A stretch of DNA of 51,487 nucleotides from Gemmatimonadales bacterium UBA1120 (GTDB lineage: Bacteria > Gemmatimonadota > Gemmatimonadetes > Longimicrobiales > Gaopeijiaceae): NCBI GenBank assembly GCA_002313925.1, contig DCAZ01000063.1, positions 1-51,487 on the forward strand, given 5' to 3'. The notes under the pieces were generated by a model. The model worked only from the letters and a program-made list of their open reading frames with translations, made no database searches and was not told the DNA's origin. This document shows positions 1-8,549 of the stretch, piece after piece. The first letter of the stretch is position 1, and each line of letters begins with the position of its first letter. The position numbers were made by a program, and so were the translations under genes.

Positions 1-1
1 C

Positions 2-742
2 AATCCGGCGCTAGAAGGAGCACCGGATCCACTCTTAGACTTGGAATCCTTCCACACAGAATGTGTCTTTGCAGATCTGGAAATTATTGAAAAGCGTCTC
101 GACAGAGCTCGTAAGGAACGAGCAGATGCGCATGAGATTGCCACATTCGAACTCGCCCAAGCCAATCTTGAAGAAGAACGCCCACTCCGCCTTATCCCTG
201 ATGCAGACCTAGACCGGTCGCTCATTAAGGGATACGGGATCCTTTCCGATCGCCCCTTACTCGTTGTGGTAAACCGTGATGAAGAGCACGCGGCTAATCC
301 TCTTACCGGACCGTTGGATGCTCGAATCAAGGAATTCGGTGCTGCAGGGCTTACTCTATGCGCCAGCATAGAGGCCGATATCGCCGGCATGGAGCTAGCA
401 GACCAAGAGGAGTTTCTTGCTGATTTAGGCCTTAAAGAGTCAGCATTATCACGATTTATTAGATCGGCCTACAAACTGCTTGATCTCATTTCCTTCTTCA
501 CGGTAGGAGAGGATGAGGTTCGGGCATGGACGATCCGCCGTGGTACGAATGCACACCGAGCAGCCGGAAAGATTCATTCTGACTTGGAACGCGGATTCAT
601 TCGAGCAGAAGTGACACCCTATGAAGTGTTTATGGATTATGGTTCCGAGGCAGCGGTAAAGGACGCCGGGAAACTCCAGGTGGAAGGCAAGAACTATCTT
701 GTCTCTGATGGCGACATCATGCACGTGAGGTTCAACGTTTAG
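2..742 (+). CDS. ychF: Redox-regulated ATPase YchF (Obg-like), C-terminal part
   Basis: This is the C-terminal ~246 residues of the conserved ribosome-associated P-loop ATPase YchF (usually ~363 residues). The reading frame is open to the first base of the window, so the start and the G1-G4 nucleotide-binding motifs lie upstream. What is visible is the helical hairpin region (CVFADLEIIEKRL), the segment ASIEADIAGM just before the TGS domain, and the TGS domain with the family-typical VRAWTIRRGT, HSDLERGFIRAEV and the terminal GDIMHVRFNV. An internal TTG at 41 is in frame but would cut the helical domain, so it is not taken as a start. It is followed by 131 bases with no gene before the aminotransferase. 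Family assignment is secure; only the truncation by the window edge limits it. Confidence 0.93.
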   Translation, partial: NPALEGAPDPLLDLESFHTECVFADLEIIEKRLDRARKERADAHEIATFELAQANLEEERPLRLIPDADLDRSLIKGYGILSDRPLLVVVNRDEEHAANPLTGPLDARIKEFGAAGLTLCASIEADIAGMELADQEEFLADLGLKESALSRFIRSAYKLLDLISFFTVGEDEVRAWTIRRGTNAHRAAGKIHSDLERGFIRAEVTPYEVFMDYGSEAAVKDAGKLQVEGKNYLVSDGDIMHVRFNV

Positions 743-873
743 AAATCGACTACTCAGGTGAAGGGAACCCCCGTTGTATTAGGATTGAAGAGCATGTTAA
801 AAAGATTTGAACCCTTTCAATCCAACGCGGTCGCAATAAGATTGCATCAGCCTACGCTCACTCAGGAGGAAAT

Positions 874-2010
874 ATGGATCGCCGAGGTTTCGTAACTACT
901 GGGCTGGCCGCGAGTATCGCGGGCGTCAGCGGGGGTGGCGGCACCCTTGCAGCAATGCTGGACCGTACGCCGGGCTGGCGGACTGGCAAGACACTTGCCG
1001 ATGGAACGGTCAGGCTCAGCTCAAATGAGAACCCTCTGGGGCTATCACCGGACGCGCGTGAAGCAGTTATTGAATCCCTGGTCGATGCCAACCGATATCC
1101 TAATGGTTATCGAGGGCCACTCATGGAAGAATTGGCCAGTTACCTCGACGTTAAGGTTGATAACTTGACGCTCGGCTTTGGCTCAACTGAAATCCTTCAG
1201 ATTGCAGTGCAGGCGTTCCAGGGACCAAACACACCGTTGATCATAGCGCAGCCGACGTTTGAGGATATCTCAGACTATCAGGACACCATGCCCTTCGAGG
1301 TCGAAGCGATTCCGCTAACCAAGGATTTGCAACATGATATCGGTCGCATGCGCGAATCTGCGATGCGCCGTCCATCGGTCGTGTACTTTTGTAATCCGAA
1401 TAACCCGACGGGAACAATCACATCGTCGCGTGATATCGATGCATGGATCGCTGAAGCTCCTGAAACGACAACCTTCCTGATGGATGAGGCGTATCTCGAA
1501 TATGCTTCGGATGACTCTTTCTGGCCGGCAATGAAATGGATAGAAGAGAAGCCGAACGTCATCGTGATCCGGACATTCTCTAAAATCTTTGCGATGGCCG
1601 GACTTCGGTTGGGTTATGCAGTGTCCCATCCGACAACCGCCAGACGACTGAATGAGCACACAGTCCAAAACAGCCCGAGCGTTGTTGCAGGTGCAGCAGG
1701 TATAGCATCGCTCAAGGACAAAGACTTGGTCGAACGTGCAGTCACGATGAACGCAGAGTCCAAAGAAATCGTGCACCAAACTTTAGATGGGTTAGGACTC
1801 GACTACCTTCCGACAAATACCAACTTCATCATGCACCGAATTAAGGGTGACCTTGGGGAATACAGAGACCGGATGGCCGATGAAGGGTTGTTGGTAGGTC
1901 GTGATTTCCCGCCAATGCTCGACTACAACCGGCTTTCATTTGGTCTTCCAAATGAAATGGACCGCTGGGCTGAAGCCATCAAGGGCTTCCGTAAGAAAGG
2001 CTGGATCTAA
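874..2010 (+). CDS. Tat-exported HisC-like PLP aminotransferase
   Basis: Fold-type I PLP-dependent aminotransferase related to histidinol-phosphate aminotransferase. Visible are the substrate-binding SSNENPLG (res 49-56), CNPNNPTG (173-180), the PLP-contacting DEAY (204-207) and the Schiff-base lysine K237 in TFSKIFAMAGLRLGYA. The start is fixed by AGGAGG at 865-870, four bases before ATG 874. The N-terminus (MDRRGFVTTGLAASIAGV) is a twin-arginine signal followed by a hydrophobic stretch, so the folded, cofactor-loaded enzyme is probably exported. That is not expected of the cytoplasmic histidine-biosynthesis enzyme, and no his genes are adjacent. The substrate is unknown: an aromatic or other amino acid, or an amine donor. 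A strong hairpin follows the stop. Confidence 0.88.
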   Translation: MDRRGFVTTGLAASIAGVSGGGGTLAAMLDRTPGWRTGKTLADGTVRLSSNENPLGLSPDAREAVIESLVDANRYPNGYRGPLMEELASYLDVKVDNLTLGFGSTEILQIAVQAFQGPNTPLIIAQPTFEDISDYQDTMPFEVEAIPLTKDLQHDIGRMRESAMRRPSVVYFCNPNNPTGTITSSRDIDAWIAEAPETTTFLMDEAYLEYASDDSFWPAMKWIEEKPNVIVIRTFSKIFAMAGLRLGYAVSHPTTARRLNEHTVQNSPSVVAGAAGIASLKDKDLVERAVTMNAESKEIVHQTLDGLGLDYLPTNTNFIMHRIKGDLGEYRDRMADEGLLVGRDFPPMLDYNRLSFGLPNEMDRWAEAIKGFRKKGWI

Positions 2011-2035
2011 GCTTCTTAATTCTAGGGGCATCAAC

Positions 2036-2081
2036 GAAACGGTCGCTGCCGCTTGCTTCGGTGAGCAGCAGCGACCGTTTC
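2036..2081. terminator. Bidirectional hairpin terminator
   Basis: A perfect 14-base inverted repeat (left arm 2036-2049 gaaacggtcgctgc, right arm 2068-2081) with an 18-base loop lies between the convergent aminotransferase gene (stop 2010) and the DUF1232-like gene (stop 2095). The right arm ends in GTTTC without a long T-run, so it is a strong hairpin and a likely, but not textbook, intrinsic terminator for both strands. Confidence 0.7.
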
Positions 2082-2094
2082 ACTTACTCGGATA

Positions 2095-2612
2095 TCACGC
2101 CGGGTGTGAGATCCTTAGCCAAAGCTGTTCACGGTCAAGAGACAGTTCTTCCATCGCCTGAAAGGCGATCAGGTCCAGTCGATCCGTGATCGATCTACCT
2201 ATGAGCCTCTCCAAGAAGCGCACAGGATAGTCCAGGTCCCAGTCCAGGGAGGGCTCCGGCCCATCTTCTAGGTTTTGTAAGATTCGGATAACGAGATAAG
2301 AATCATCTAGAAGACCCGGGAGTCCCTGCGTCATCTCTGGAATCAGATCGAAGGGCTGTAGATAATAGCGCTCAGCACAATCAAGCAGAGGGTTCACGAC
2401 CGACGATAAGCCCCGATCCTCAGCTTGTTGCCGAGCACTCGCTAGAAATACCGGTACTGATTCAATAACCTCGAGTGCGACCTCAACCGCCTCCTCTCTA
2501 TCTCGCTTATCAACATCTTGGCAACATAGTTCTGGAGTGTTTCGCGACCATTCCGAGCCTTTGCGCTTTCAATGACTGCAAGAATATCTAGAATTGATTC
2601 CCCAAGTGTCAT
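2095..2612 (-). pseudogene. DUF1232/YkvA-like protein, apparent frameshift
   Basis: The last gene of the copper operon appears split between two frames. An ATG at 2612 overlaps the copA stop (ATGA) and opens MTLGESILDILAVIESAKAR..., readable to about 2518. The sequence then continues in another frame as DVDKRDREEAVEVALEVIES... and NPLLDCAERYYLQPFDLIPE, ending at 2095. The segment YYLQPFDLIPEMTQGLPGLLDD (about 2295-2365) has the DUF1232/YkvA pattern (Y-L-x-P-x-D-L-I-P-x). No ATG, GTG or TTG occurs in the second frame between its upstream stop (2569-2571) and the internal GTG at 2397, so the 100-residue reading frame from 2397 alone is a poor gene model. Restoring one base near 2517 gives one continuous protein of about 170 residues. 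It is either a real frameshift mutation or a sequencing error. The function of DUF1232 proteins is not well established. Confidence 0.55.
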
Positions 2613-4867
2613 CGGAGATCCGCCCGACGCAGTCTAAGGCTGTTCCCAATCACAGTCACCGAACTGAGTGCCATGGCCAGGGCAGCGAGAATTGGATGTA
2701 GCGATCTCAAAATCATGGGCAAGAAAGTTACTGAGTAGAGGGCACCGGCTGCTACCGGAATCAGCACCACATTATAGAAAAAAGCCCAGAATAGATTCTG
2801 CTCGATCGTGCGCATGGTTGCCCGACTCAATGCGAGCGCAGTAACCACGGATCTTGGATCTCCTCCCATCAACGTCACGTCGGCAGCTTCAATCGCCACG
2901 TCCGTACCAGTACCAATAGCGATGCCGACATCTGCCTGAGCCAAGGCCGGAGCATCGTTGATCCCATCACCAACCATCGCAACAACATGGTCTACCTGGA
3001 GTTCCTCAACGACATCACGCTTCTGATGAGGAAGAACTTCTGCCCTGACCTCATGGATACCAATGCTCGAGGCGATTGCTTCGGCAGTAGCGTTTTGGTC
3101 ACCAGTTAGCATAATCACATTTAGCCCTCGGCTCCTAAGATCCCGAACCGCATCTGCTGATCCTTCCTTGAGTATGTCCGCAGCCCCCAGAACTCCTTTT
3201 ACTTTACCGTCGATCACAACCCACAAAGGGGTATCCGCTCCAGCCACGATACTCTCCATCGCTGATTCGAGCGCCGCGAGGTCGATATCTCGGTTTTCCA
3301 TAAGAACTTGGTTTCCAACTAAGACTTCTGCACCCCCTATCATCGCCTGCACCCCTTGACCGGGAATTGCTCTAAACGAGTCGGGTTTGGTCAGGTTCAA
3401 AGACCTTCTTCGGGCCTCACGGAGCACGGCCTCACCTAAGGGATGTTCACTCATCAATTCCGCAGATCCGGCAAAACGCAGGAGTTCCGCTTCATCACCA
3501 TCCAGAGTTATGACAGTTCGGATCTCTGGTTTGCCCCGGGTTAATGTTCCCGTTTTATCAAATACCACTGTTTCAAGCTGTCTAGCGCGTTGGAGTGCCT
3601 CTGAACTCCGAAACAGGATTCCCAGACGGGCCCCCCTACCAGTTCCAACCATCACTGCCGTTGGGGTGGCTAAACCAAGAGCACAGGGACAGGCAATCAC
3701 AAGCACTGCTACCAAACGCACAAGAGCTACAGAGAAATCGGCGCCAACCACAGCCCACCAAATAACAAAAGTCAGAACTGCGACAACGATTACTATTGGT
3801 ACAAAAACACCGGCAACCTGATCTGCTAACCGTTGGATCGGAGCCTTGCTCCCTTGAACTTCCTGCACGAGTCGAATGACCTGAGCAAGCGCAGTATCGG
3901 CCCCAACTTTTGTAGCTCTGAAGTGAAAGGCCCCGGATTTATTGATAGTTGCACCCACAACGACGTCGCCCGGGCCCTTCTCAACCGGCATGCTCTCCCC
4001 TGTCAGCATGCTCTCATCAATGGAAGACAGGCCGTCGACAACCTCTCCATCTACCGGTATGCGCTCGCCGGGACGTACAAGCAATACGTCACCGACGACG
4101 ACATCTGAGATAGGTATGTCATACTCAACGCCCTGCCGAACCACCTGAGCTGTATCTGGCTGAAGTCCTATGAGCTCCCTTATTGCCTCACTCGTCTCTC
4201 CCTTAGCTCGGACTTCCAGAAGCTTGCCGAGTTTGATCAAAGTGATGATGAGTGCAGCGGTTTCAAAGTAAACATGCTCACCTGCCAAAGTGCTTCCAGC
4301 AGTGAGCATTACAACAACGACCACCGAATACACGTAGGCGACTGTGGATCCTAAGGCGACGAGCACATCCATATTCGCCGATCCGGCCCGGAGGGCCTTC
4401 CAGCCGCCCACGTAGTAATCCCAGCCAACGTATACCTGAACCGGGCTCGCAAGAACGAACATCAACCAGTGCACCCAAGGTGCATAAGCCCAGGAACCCA
4501 GGAACCCAAAGTCTCGAGCCATACTGAGTATGAAGAGTGGACCTGCGAACCCTACCCCTATCCAGAATTTTCTGGTTTGGTTTTCTAGCTCCCTTTGCCG
4601 AGCCGCTGCTTCAACGTCATGGAGTTCATCCGGATCCGCCTGCAAAACCCCATATCCCACCCGCTCGACTGCAATGCTCAAATCCTCAAGGGTTGCCCCC
4701 CCTTCTGACAATTCCACTATGGCGCGCTCAGTTGCGTAGTTCACCGAGGCACCAGCAACCCCTTCGGTCCGGCACAATGCCCGCTCAACCGTGGCTGCGC
4801 AGTTCGCGCACGTCATCCCAGTGATCGGGAGCGTGAGTTGTCGAGTACTGGAGGAGTCGGCTTTCAT
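2609..4867 (-). CDS. copA: Copper-exporting P1B-type ATPase CopA
   Basis: Inner-membrane P1B-type ATPase that exports Cu(I) at the cost of ATP; 752 residues, normal length. One N-terminal heavy-metal-associated domain carries GMTCANC (Cys20, Cys23). The transmembrane metal site is the CPC motif (393-395) in VIACPCALGLATP, the phosphorylated aspartate is D437 in DKTGTLT, the actuator loop is SMLTGESMPVEK, and the hinge is MVGDGINDAPALAQADVGIA near the C-terminus. The ATG at 4867 lies 37 bases after copZ. It sits in a minus-strand operon csoR-copZ-copA-(DUF1232), which fits a CsoR-controlled copper-detoxification unit. Its stop overlaps the next start (ATGA). Cu(I) rather than Zn/Cd specificity is inferred from CPC plus the CsoR/CopZ neighbours. 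Confidence 0.95.
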   Translation of the reverse strand: MKADSSSTRQLTLPITGMTCANCAATVERALCRTEGVAGASVNYATERAIVELSEGGATLEDLSIAVERVGYGVLQADPDELHDVEAAARQRELENQTRKFWIGVGFAGPLFILSMARDFGFLGSWAYAPWVHWLMFVLASPVQVYVGWDYYVGGWKALRAGSANMDVLVALGSTVAYVYSVVVVVMLTAGSTLAGEHVYFETAALIITLIKLGKLLEVRAKGETSEAIRELIGLQPDTAQVVRQGVEYDIPISDVVVGDVLLVRPGERIPVDGEVVDGLSSIDESMLTGESMPVEKGPGDVVVGATINKSGAFHFRATKVGADTALAQVIRLVQEVQGSKAPIQRLADQVAGVFVPIVIVVAVLTFVIWWAVVGADFSVALVRLVAVLVIACPCALGLATPTAVMVGTGRGARLGILFRSSEALQRARQLETVVFDKTGTLTRGKPEIRTVITLDGDEAELLRFAGSAELMSEHPLGEAVLREARRRSLNLTKPDSFRAIPGQGVQAMIGGAEVLVGNQVLMENRDIDLAALESAMESIVAGADTPLWVVIDGKVKGVLGAADILKEGSADAVRDLRSRGLNVIMLTGDQNATAEAIASSIGIHEVRAEVLPHQKRDVVEELQVDHVVAMVGDGINDAPALAQADVGIAIGTGTDVAIEAADVTLMGGDPRSVVTALALSRATMRTIEQNLFWAFFYNVVLIPVAAGALYSVTFLPMILRSLHPILAALAMALSSVTVIGNSLRLRRADLR

Positions 4868-4904
4868 ACCAGTCTCATGTATTAACGCCTTGCTGAACCT
4901 GAGG

Positions 4905-5120
4905 CTAACCGGCTGGTGGGTAGTTGATCTGCTTCATTAATCCCTCGATCTCTTGCCAACTCGTTTTCTCAGAATTCCACGAAATCGTAACGTCCCGGGT
5001 GTCGTGCCTGCCTTCAACCGATAACACGCCTTCGATCTCGGAAACCTCTCTCTCAATAGCTGCCACACAATGCCCGCAGCTGATGTTAGGTACCTGAACC
5101 GTTCGATTTTTCATCAACAT
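4905..5120 (-). CDS. copZ: CopZ-like copper chaperone (HMA domain)
   Basis: A 71-residue single-domain heavy-metal-associated protein with the metal-binding motif ISCGHCVAAI, i.e. C-x-x-C, followed by the E-x-x-V-S-E-I-E-G-V pattern of the ferredoxin-like HMA fold. It probably binds Cu(I) in the cytoplasm and hands it to CopA and/or CsoR. GGAGAAA precedes the ATG at 5120; a second ATG at 5114 is equally possible and changes only two residues. It lies 7 bases after csoR and 37 bases before copA, clearly one transcript. Unlike many CopZ proteins the motif is S-C-G-H-C rather than M-x-C-x-x-C. Confidence 0.85.
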   Translation of the reverse strand: MLMKNRTVQVPNISCGHCVAAIEREVSEIEGVLSVEGRHDTRDVTISWNSEKTSWQEIEGLMKQINYPPAG

Positions 5121-5127
5121 TTTCTCC

Positions 5128-5406
5128 TCAAGCTTTGCTACTCGCCTCGAAAACCTGAATTAGTTCTCCGAGAATCTGTTCCTTTTGCGAGTTGCCCGTT
5201 CCTTGAATCGCGTTGGTCACACAGTGGTGTAGATGCTGATCGAGCATTCGACTGCTCACCTTCTTAAGAGCTCTTTGAATCGCCAAGATTTGATTGACCA
5301 CATCAATACAGTACGCTTCCTCCTCAACCATGCGTCCAATACCCCGAACATGACCCTCTACGCTCTTCAGTCGCTGCAAGATGTCCGTCTTCCGCTCATC
5401 CGTCAT
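5128..5406 (-). CDS. csoR: CsoR-family copper-sensing repressor
   Basis: A 92-residue all-helical repressor of the CsoR/RcnR (DUF156) family. The copper-site triad is visible: C33 (EEAYCIDVV), H58 and C62 (LDQHLHHCV), the C-H-C pattern of Cu(I)-sensing members. The N-terminal ILQRLKSVEGHVRGIGRMVEE is the conserved DNA-contacting helix. The frame is open upstream to 5511, but I chose the ATG at 5406. Upstream residues are not family-like, and an earlier start would put the palindromic GC tract (5451-5469), a likely operator, inside the coding region. First gene of csoR-copZ-copA; autoregulation through that site is expected. Confidence 0.88.
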   Translation of the reverse strand: MTDERKTDILQRLKSVEGHVRGIGRMVEEEAYCIDVVNQILAIQRALKKVSSRMLDQHLHHCVTNAIQGTGNSQKEQILGELIQVFEASSKA

Positions 5407-5450
5407 CCAGACCTGCCTTATACCATAAGTACGATCTAAGCATTTATCCC

Positions 5451-5469
5451 ATCCCCCCTGGGGGGGGAT
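5451..5469. promoter_or_regulatory. Candidate CsoR operator
   Basis: The near-palindrome AT-C6-T-G8-AT lies 45 bases upstream of the csoR ATG and about 60 bases upstream of the divergent pdxH. CsoR family operators are G/C-tract palindromes flanked by A/T, usually overlapping the promoter of their own copper operon, and this is the only such element in the gap. The match is by pattern; no binding data. TATAAG on the minus strand (about 5424-5419) could be the csoR -10 box. Confidence 0.65.
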
Positions 5470-5532
5470 AGTGTCATCGCAGAAAAGTAGGCCGATATCG
5501 GTGTCAGTCAACCACTCCTTGTGGCATTATTC

Positions 5533-6207
5533 ATGACTGAACACCTTTTATTCATGTCATTTATCTCTTCCATAAAGACCCTCCTTACCCTCGGAAGAGG
5601 GGTTACCGGTGGGCTTCCTGACGCTACTGAAGACAAGGACCCTATCAACCTCTTCCGGGTCTGGTTTGAAGAAGCCAAGAAGTCGGGGATCCTACTTCCA
5701 GAGGCAATGTCACTTGCGACAGCCACCCCGGATGGGAGCCCCTCAGTCAGGATGGTCCTCTTAAAGGATGTCGACCTCCACGGGTTTGCGTTCTATACCA
5801 ATTATGGAAGTCAAAAAGCCTCTGAAATGGACCAAAACCCCCACGCAGCCCTCTGCTTTCACTGGCCAATCTTACAAAGGCAAGTCCGTATATCAGGTAA
5901 AGTCGAAAGAGTCTCGGAAGACGAGAGTAGAGATTATTTTGTAACGCGCTCGCGGGCAAGCCAGATAGGCTCGTGGGCTTCAAAGCAGAGCAAGAATCTT
6001 TCTGACCGAGCAGAACTAGAAGCCCGAGTCCGAGATTATAGTGAGAAGTTCTCTGGTGATAATGTTCCACTACCTATGTTTTGGGGGGGCTACCGCCTCG
6101 AGCCAGATCAAATTGAATTCTGGCAAGGACGGGTAGACCGGCTGCATGACCGGATAGTCTTCAAGCGATCTTCAAACGGATGGGAAAGCGAGAGGCTTTA
6201 TCCCTAA
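5533..6207 (+). CDS. pdxH: Pyridoxamine 5'-phosphate oxidase PdxH
   Basis: FMN enzyme that oxidises pyridoxine/pyridoxamine 5'-phosphate to PLP with O2, the last step of vitamin B6 synthesis or salvage. Family blocks in order: DPINLFRVWFEEA, VRMVLLKDVDLHGFAFYTN (FMN/substrate), SQIGSWASKQS, and the C-terminal FWGGYRLEPDQIEFWQG and RLHDR that close the FMN site. The C-terminus RLYP equals the canonical R-L-x-P end. Start is uncertain: GTG 5521, ATG 5533 and ATG 5554 are all in frame with no convincing ribosome site; ATG 5533 is used. Divergent from csoR. PLP supply fits the PLP aminotransferase nearby but is a general need. Confidence 0.92.
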   Translation: MTEHLLFMSFISSIKTLLTLGRGVTGGLPDATEDKDPINLFRVWFEEAKKSGILLPEAMSLATATPDGSPSVRMVLLKDVDLHGFAFYTNYGSQKASEMDQNPHAALCFHWPILQRQVRISGKVERVSEDESRDYFVTRSRASQIGSWASKQSKNLSDRAELEARVRDYSEKFSGDNVPLPMFWGGYRLEPDQIEFWQGRVDRLHDRIVFKRSSNGWESERLYP

Positions 6208-6218
6208 AGCTATCCGGA

Positions 6219-7679
6219 TCAGCTGATCGGAGCCCTCGGCACTTTCTCATCACGCATCGCAGCATGGTATAGGAACGTCGCCAACACCACGGCAGCCTGA
6301 GCTAAATCCTCCTCACTCAGTCTCTCGTAAAAGTCCGCATTCGTGTGGTGCGTTCTTACGTCGTAGTCCCGATAATCCTGTAGTGAGTTGAAGCCCGGAA
6401 GGCCCGCACGTGTGAATGACAGATGATCCGTACTACCGATATTGTCCATCAGGTTCTTACGGGCTCCGATATCATTCAAAGGTTCAAGCCAGGCATCAAA
6501 GACCGCTTTAGCTGCTGCGTTCTGCTCCATGTACCAACCATAGATCGCACCCGTCCCAGGGTCATGGTTGAAGTAGACAGAGAGGTTCTGACGGTTATTA
6601 GGGTTGTCTTCGCCCAGATGCCTCGCGACATACTCCCGAGAACCGTGCAGACCCTGCTCCTCAGAACCCCAAAGTGCCACACGTATCGTTCGCCTCGGCT
6701 CTACCCCTAGGTCTTCCAAAATTCGCATCGCTTCCATAACCGAAGCCACTGCGTCGGCATTATCTGAAGCGCCCGTAGCGGAGTGCCAAGAATCCAAGTG
6801 CGCTCCGACCATAACAACTTCGTCCCCGATCTCTGGATCAGCACCTGGAATCTCAGCGAGAACGTTATAACCCCTGGTGTCGTCCTCGTGGAATTGGCCT
6901 TCGATTGCAATCCTCAGGCTGACTGACTCTCCAGCCTCAATCATGCGAACAATCATATTGTAGTGTTCAGAAGCTAGGATCACCGTTGGGGAAGCAGTCT
7001 CTGGGTTATCCCGACCAAGCACAAAAATTGTCCCATGTTGTCCCTGGTTGGGTCGAAGCACTGCGCCGACCCCGATATCGTGGAGAAGCTGTGCGAGCGT
7101 ACCTCTGTCCGCTGGAGTCTGAGTTGGCAGGAACCGAGGCGCACCAATCCGCACCTGCTCCTCATAGTCAGCGGGCTGAAGCCTATCCTCCTCTATGAAT
7201 CCTTCCTGTGGCTGTGCGATAAGCACGGCTTTACCACGTAACTCTGACCCGTGAGTGCGTAAATTATCTGTTGTCCAATCCCCGATATACACGGGAAGCC
7301 CCTCCACAATCCCATCGGTACTGGGTGTCCAAGCTTCAGGGTACCCGAAAAGCGGGAAGTATCGCGGACTCCTCATTTCAAGCGTGAGCCCTTCAAGTGT
7401 CCAGCCACGACCGAAGTCCCATGACTCTAAATGAGCATTTTCGAGCCCCCATTCCTTGAATTTTATTACGCCCCAATCTGCTGCTCGCTTGTACGCCGGC
7501 GTCGCCGAAAGACGAGGCCCAATTACATTTGTCAGATAGTTGAAATGCTCCATTACCTCTGATCGTTCTAGACCTTCATCCTTAATCCGCTCGATCATCG
7601 CCAGATCTACTGGTTCCTGGGCACCGAGGGGGATGACCAGCGCTGAAATCGTAGTCAGTGCAATCAGTGCTCGCTTCAT
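6219..7679 (-). CDS. Secreted M28-family zinc peptidase
   Basis: 486-residue exported metallopeptidase. An N-terminal Sec signal ends near LGAQ (res 18-21). A protease-associated-type insert lies around residues 120-260. The M28 core has the di-zinc ligands: H294 (GAHLDSW, with catalytic D296), bridging D306 (GASDNA), E340/E341 (WGSEEQG), D373 (FNHDPG) and H444/H445 (RTHHTNAD). These are the marks of aminopeptidases and carboxypeptidases of the Q-type/PGCP group. It probably trims peptides in the periplasm or outside. It converges with pdxH, with only 11 bases between the stops. Substrate specificity cannot be read from sequence. Confidence 0.9.
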   Translation of the reverse strand: MKRALIALTTISALVIPLGAQEPVDLAMIERIKDEGLERSEVMEHFNYLTNVIGPRLSATPAYKRAADWGVIKFKEWGLENAHLESWDFGRGWTLEGLTLEMRSPRYFPLFGYPEAWTPSTDGIVEGLPVYIGDWTTDNLRTHGSELRGKAVLIAQPQEGFIEEDRLQPADYEEQVRIGAPRFLPTQTPADRGTLAQLLHDIGVGAVLRPNQGQHGTIFVLGRDNPETASPTVILASEHYNMIVRMIEAGESVSLRIAIEGQFHEDDTRGYNVLAEIPGADPEIGDEVVMVGAHLDSWHSATGASDNADAVASVMEAMRILEDLGVEPRRTIRVALWGSEEQGLHGSREYVARHLGEDNPNNRQNLSVYFNHDPGTGAIYGWYMEQNAAAKAVFDAWLEPLNDIGARKNLMDNIGSTDHLSFTRAGLPGFNSLQDYRDYDVRTHHTNADFYERLSEEDLAQAAVVLATFLYHAAMRDEKVPRAPIS

Positions 7680-7807
7680 GGCTGCGTCTCCGTGAGGGTC
7701 CGCCGGAAAGATGCCGTGAAGTGCTGTATCACGCGAGCATACTTGTCTGCAGCGGTAAGCCCCCTCCCTTTCTCAGGAGAAAATCAACCGAGTGGAGGGT
7801 GAGAATC

Positions 7808-8482
7808 GTGGCCGATAGATATTTCACGCTGGACACGGTCTCTTTTATGGCAGAACTGGCTGAGCACAATAATCGCGAATGGTTCTCAGCAAATAAGACG
7901 AGGTACGAAGATCTGGTGAAGGATCCCGCCCTTCGCTTCATCGAAGCCTTTGCAGTAGAGCTCAAGAACATTAGCCCGCATTTCATGGCTACACCCCGGT
8001 CTCTATTCCGGATCTATCGGGATGCACGTTTCTCTAGAGACAAGAGCCCTTACAAGACCTGGACGGGCATCCAGTTCAGACACGATGCATCAAAGGATGT
8101 CCATGCCCCCGGATATTATCTGCACATAGAGCCAGGGTCTATTTTCGTGGCGCTCGGTGTATGGCATCCCGATCCAGCGTCGCTCCGTGCGATCCGGGAG
8201 CATATCGTTGCAGACCCCCGCTCATGGAAGAAGGCGTCGCAAAACAAAAAATTTGCAGATGCATTCAAACTATCAGGGGATCGTCTTAAACGTCCGCCCA
8301 AGGGCTTTGAGCCAAATCACGAATTGATCGAGGAACTGAAGTGGAAGGATTACATCGCAGCAAAAGATGTTTCGCAGTCTTTCTTGACCGATACAGCACT
8401 TCCACAGGAGCTTGCAAGAATATTCAAGACCGGTACACCACTAATGAAGTTCCTCTGCAGTGCGTTAGCTGTACCGTTCTAG
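7808..8482 (+). CDS. DUF2461 (TIGR02453) family protein
   Basis: 224-residue cytoplasmic protein of the DUF2461 family: the N-terminal FMAELAEHNNREWFSANK, the conserved RIYRDARFSRDKSPYKTW, and GYYLHIEPG are family landmarks. The GTG at 7808 is chosen because GGAGG (7794-7798) sits nine bases upstream; the frame is open further back but reads unlike the family. No catalytic function is established for these proteins, which are widespread in bacteria and fungi. Divergent from the M28 peptidase (128-base gap) and followed after 67 bases by the lactate-permease-family gene. Confidence 0.85.
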   Translation: MADRYFTLDTVSFMAELAEHNNREWFSANKTRYEDLVKDPALRFIEAFAVELKNISPHFMATPRSLFRIYRDARFSRDKSPYKTWTGIQFRHDASKDVHAPGYYLHIEPGSIFVALGVWHPDPASLRAIREHIVADPRSWKKASQNKKFADAFKLSGDRLKRPPKGFEPNHELIEELKWKDYIAAKDVSQSFLTDTALPQELARIFKTGTPLMKFLCSALAVPF

Positions 8483-8549
8483 ATTACGGACATATCCGGT
8501 CTGAGCGTCGGGCACAGGTCGGCGTCGCAAAACGAACACTGGGGAACTC

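Noticed and set aside
1315..1779. 154-residue open frame opposite the aminotransferase
   Set aside because: Fully inside a well-supported gene, Cys/Arg-rich and low in any family motif; a shadow frame. The same holds for the other antisense and alternate frames within strong genes.
2095..2397. Stand-alone 100-residue gene starting at GTG 2397
   Set aside because: Upstream codons in the same frame read as protein and the ATGA overlap with copA gives a better start in another frame, so a frameshifted longer gene is the better model.
6217..6228. Palindrome GATCAGCTGATC at the pdxH/M28 junction
   Set aside because: Short, with no loop and no T-run, and it overlaps the end of the M28 gene; not a convincing terminator.
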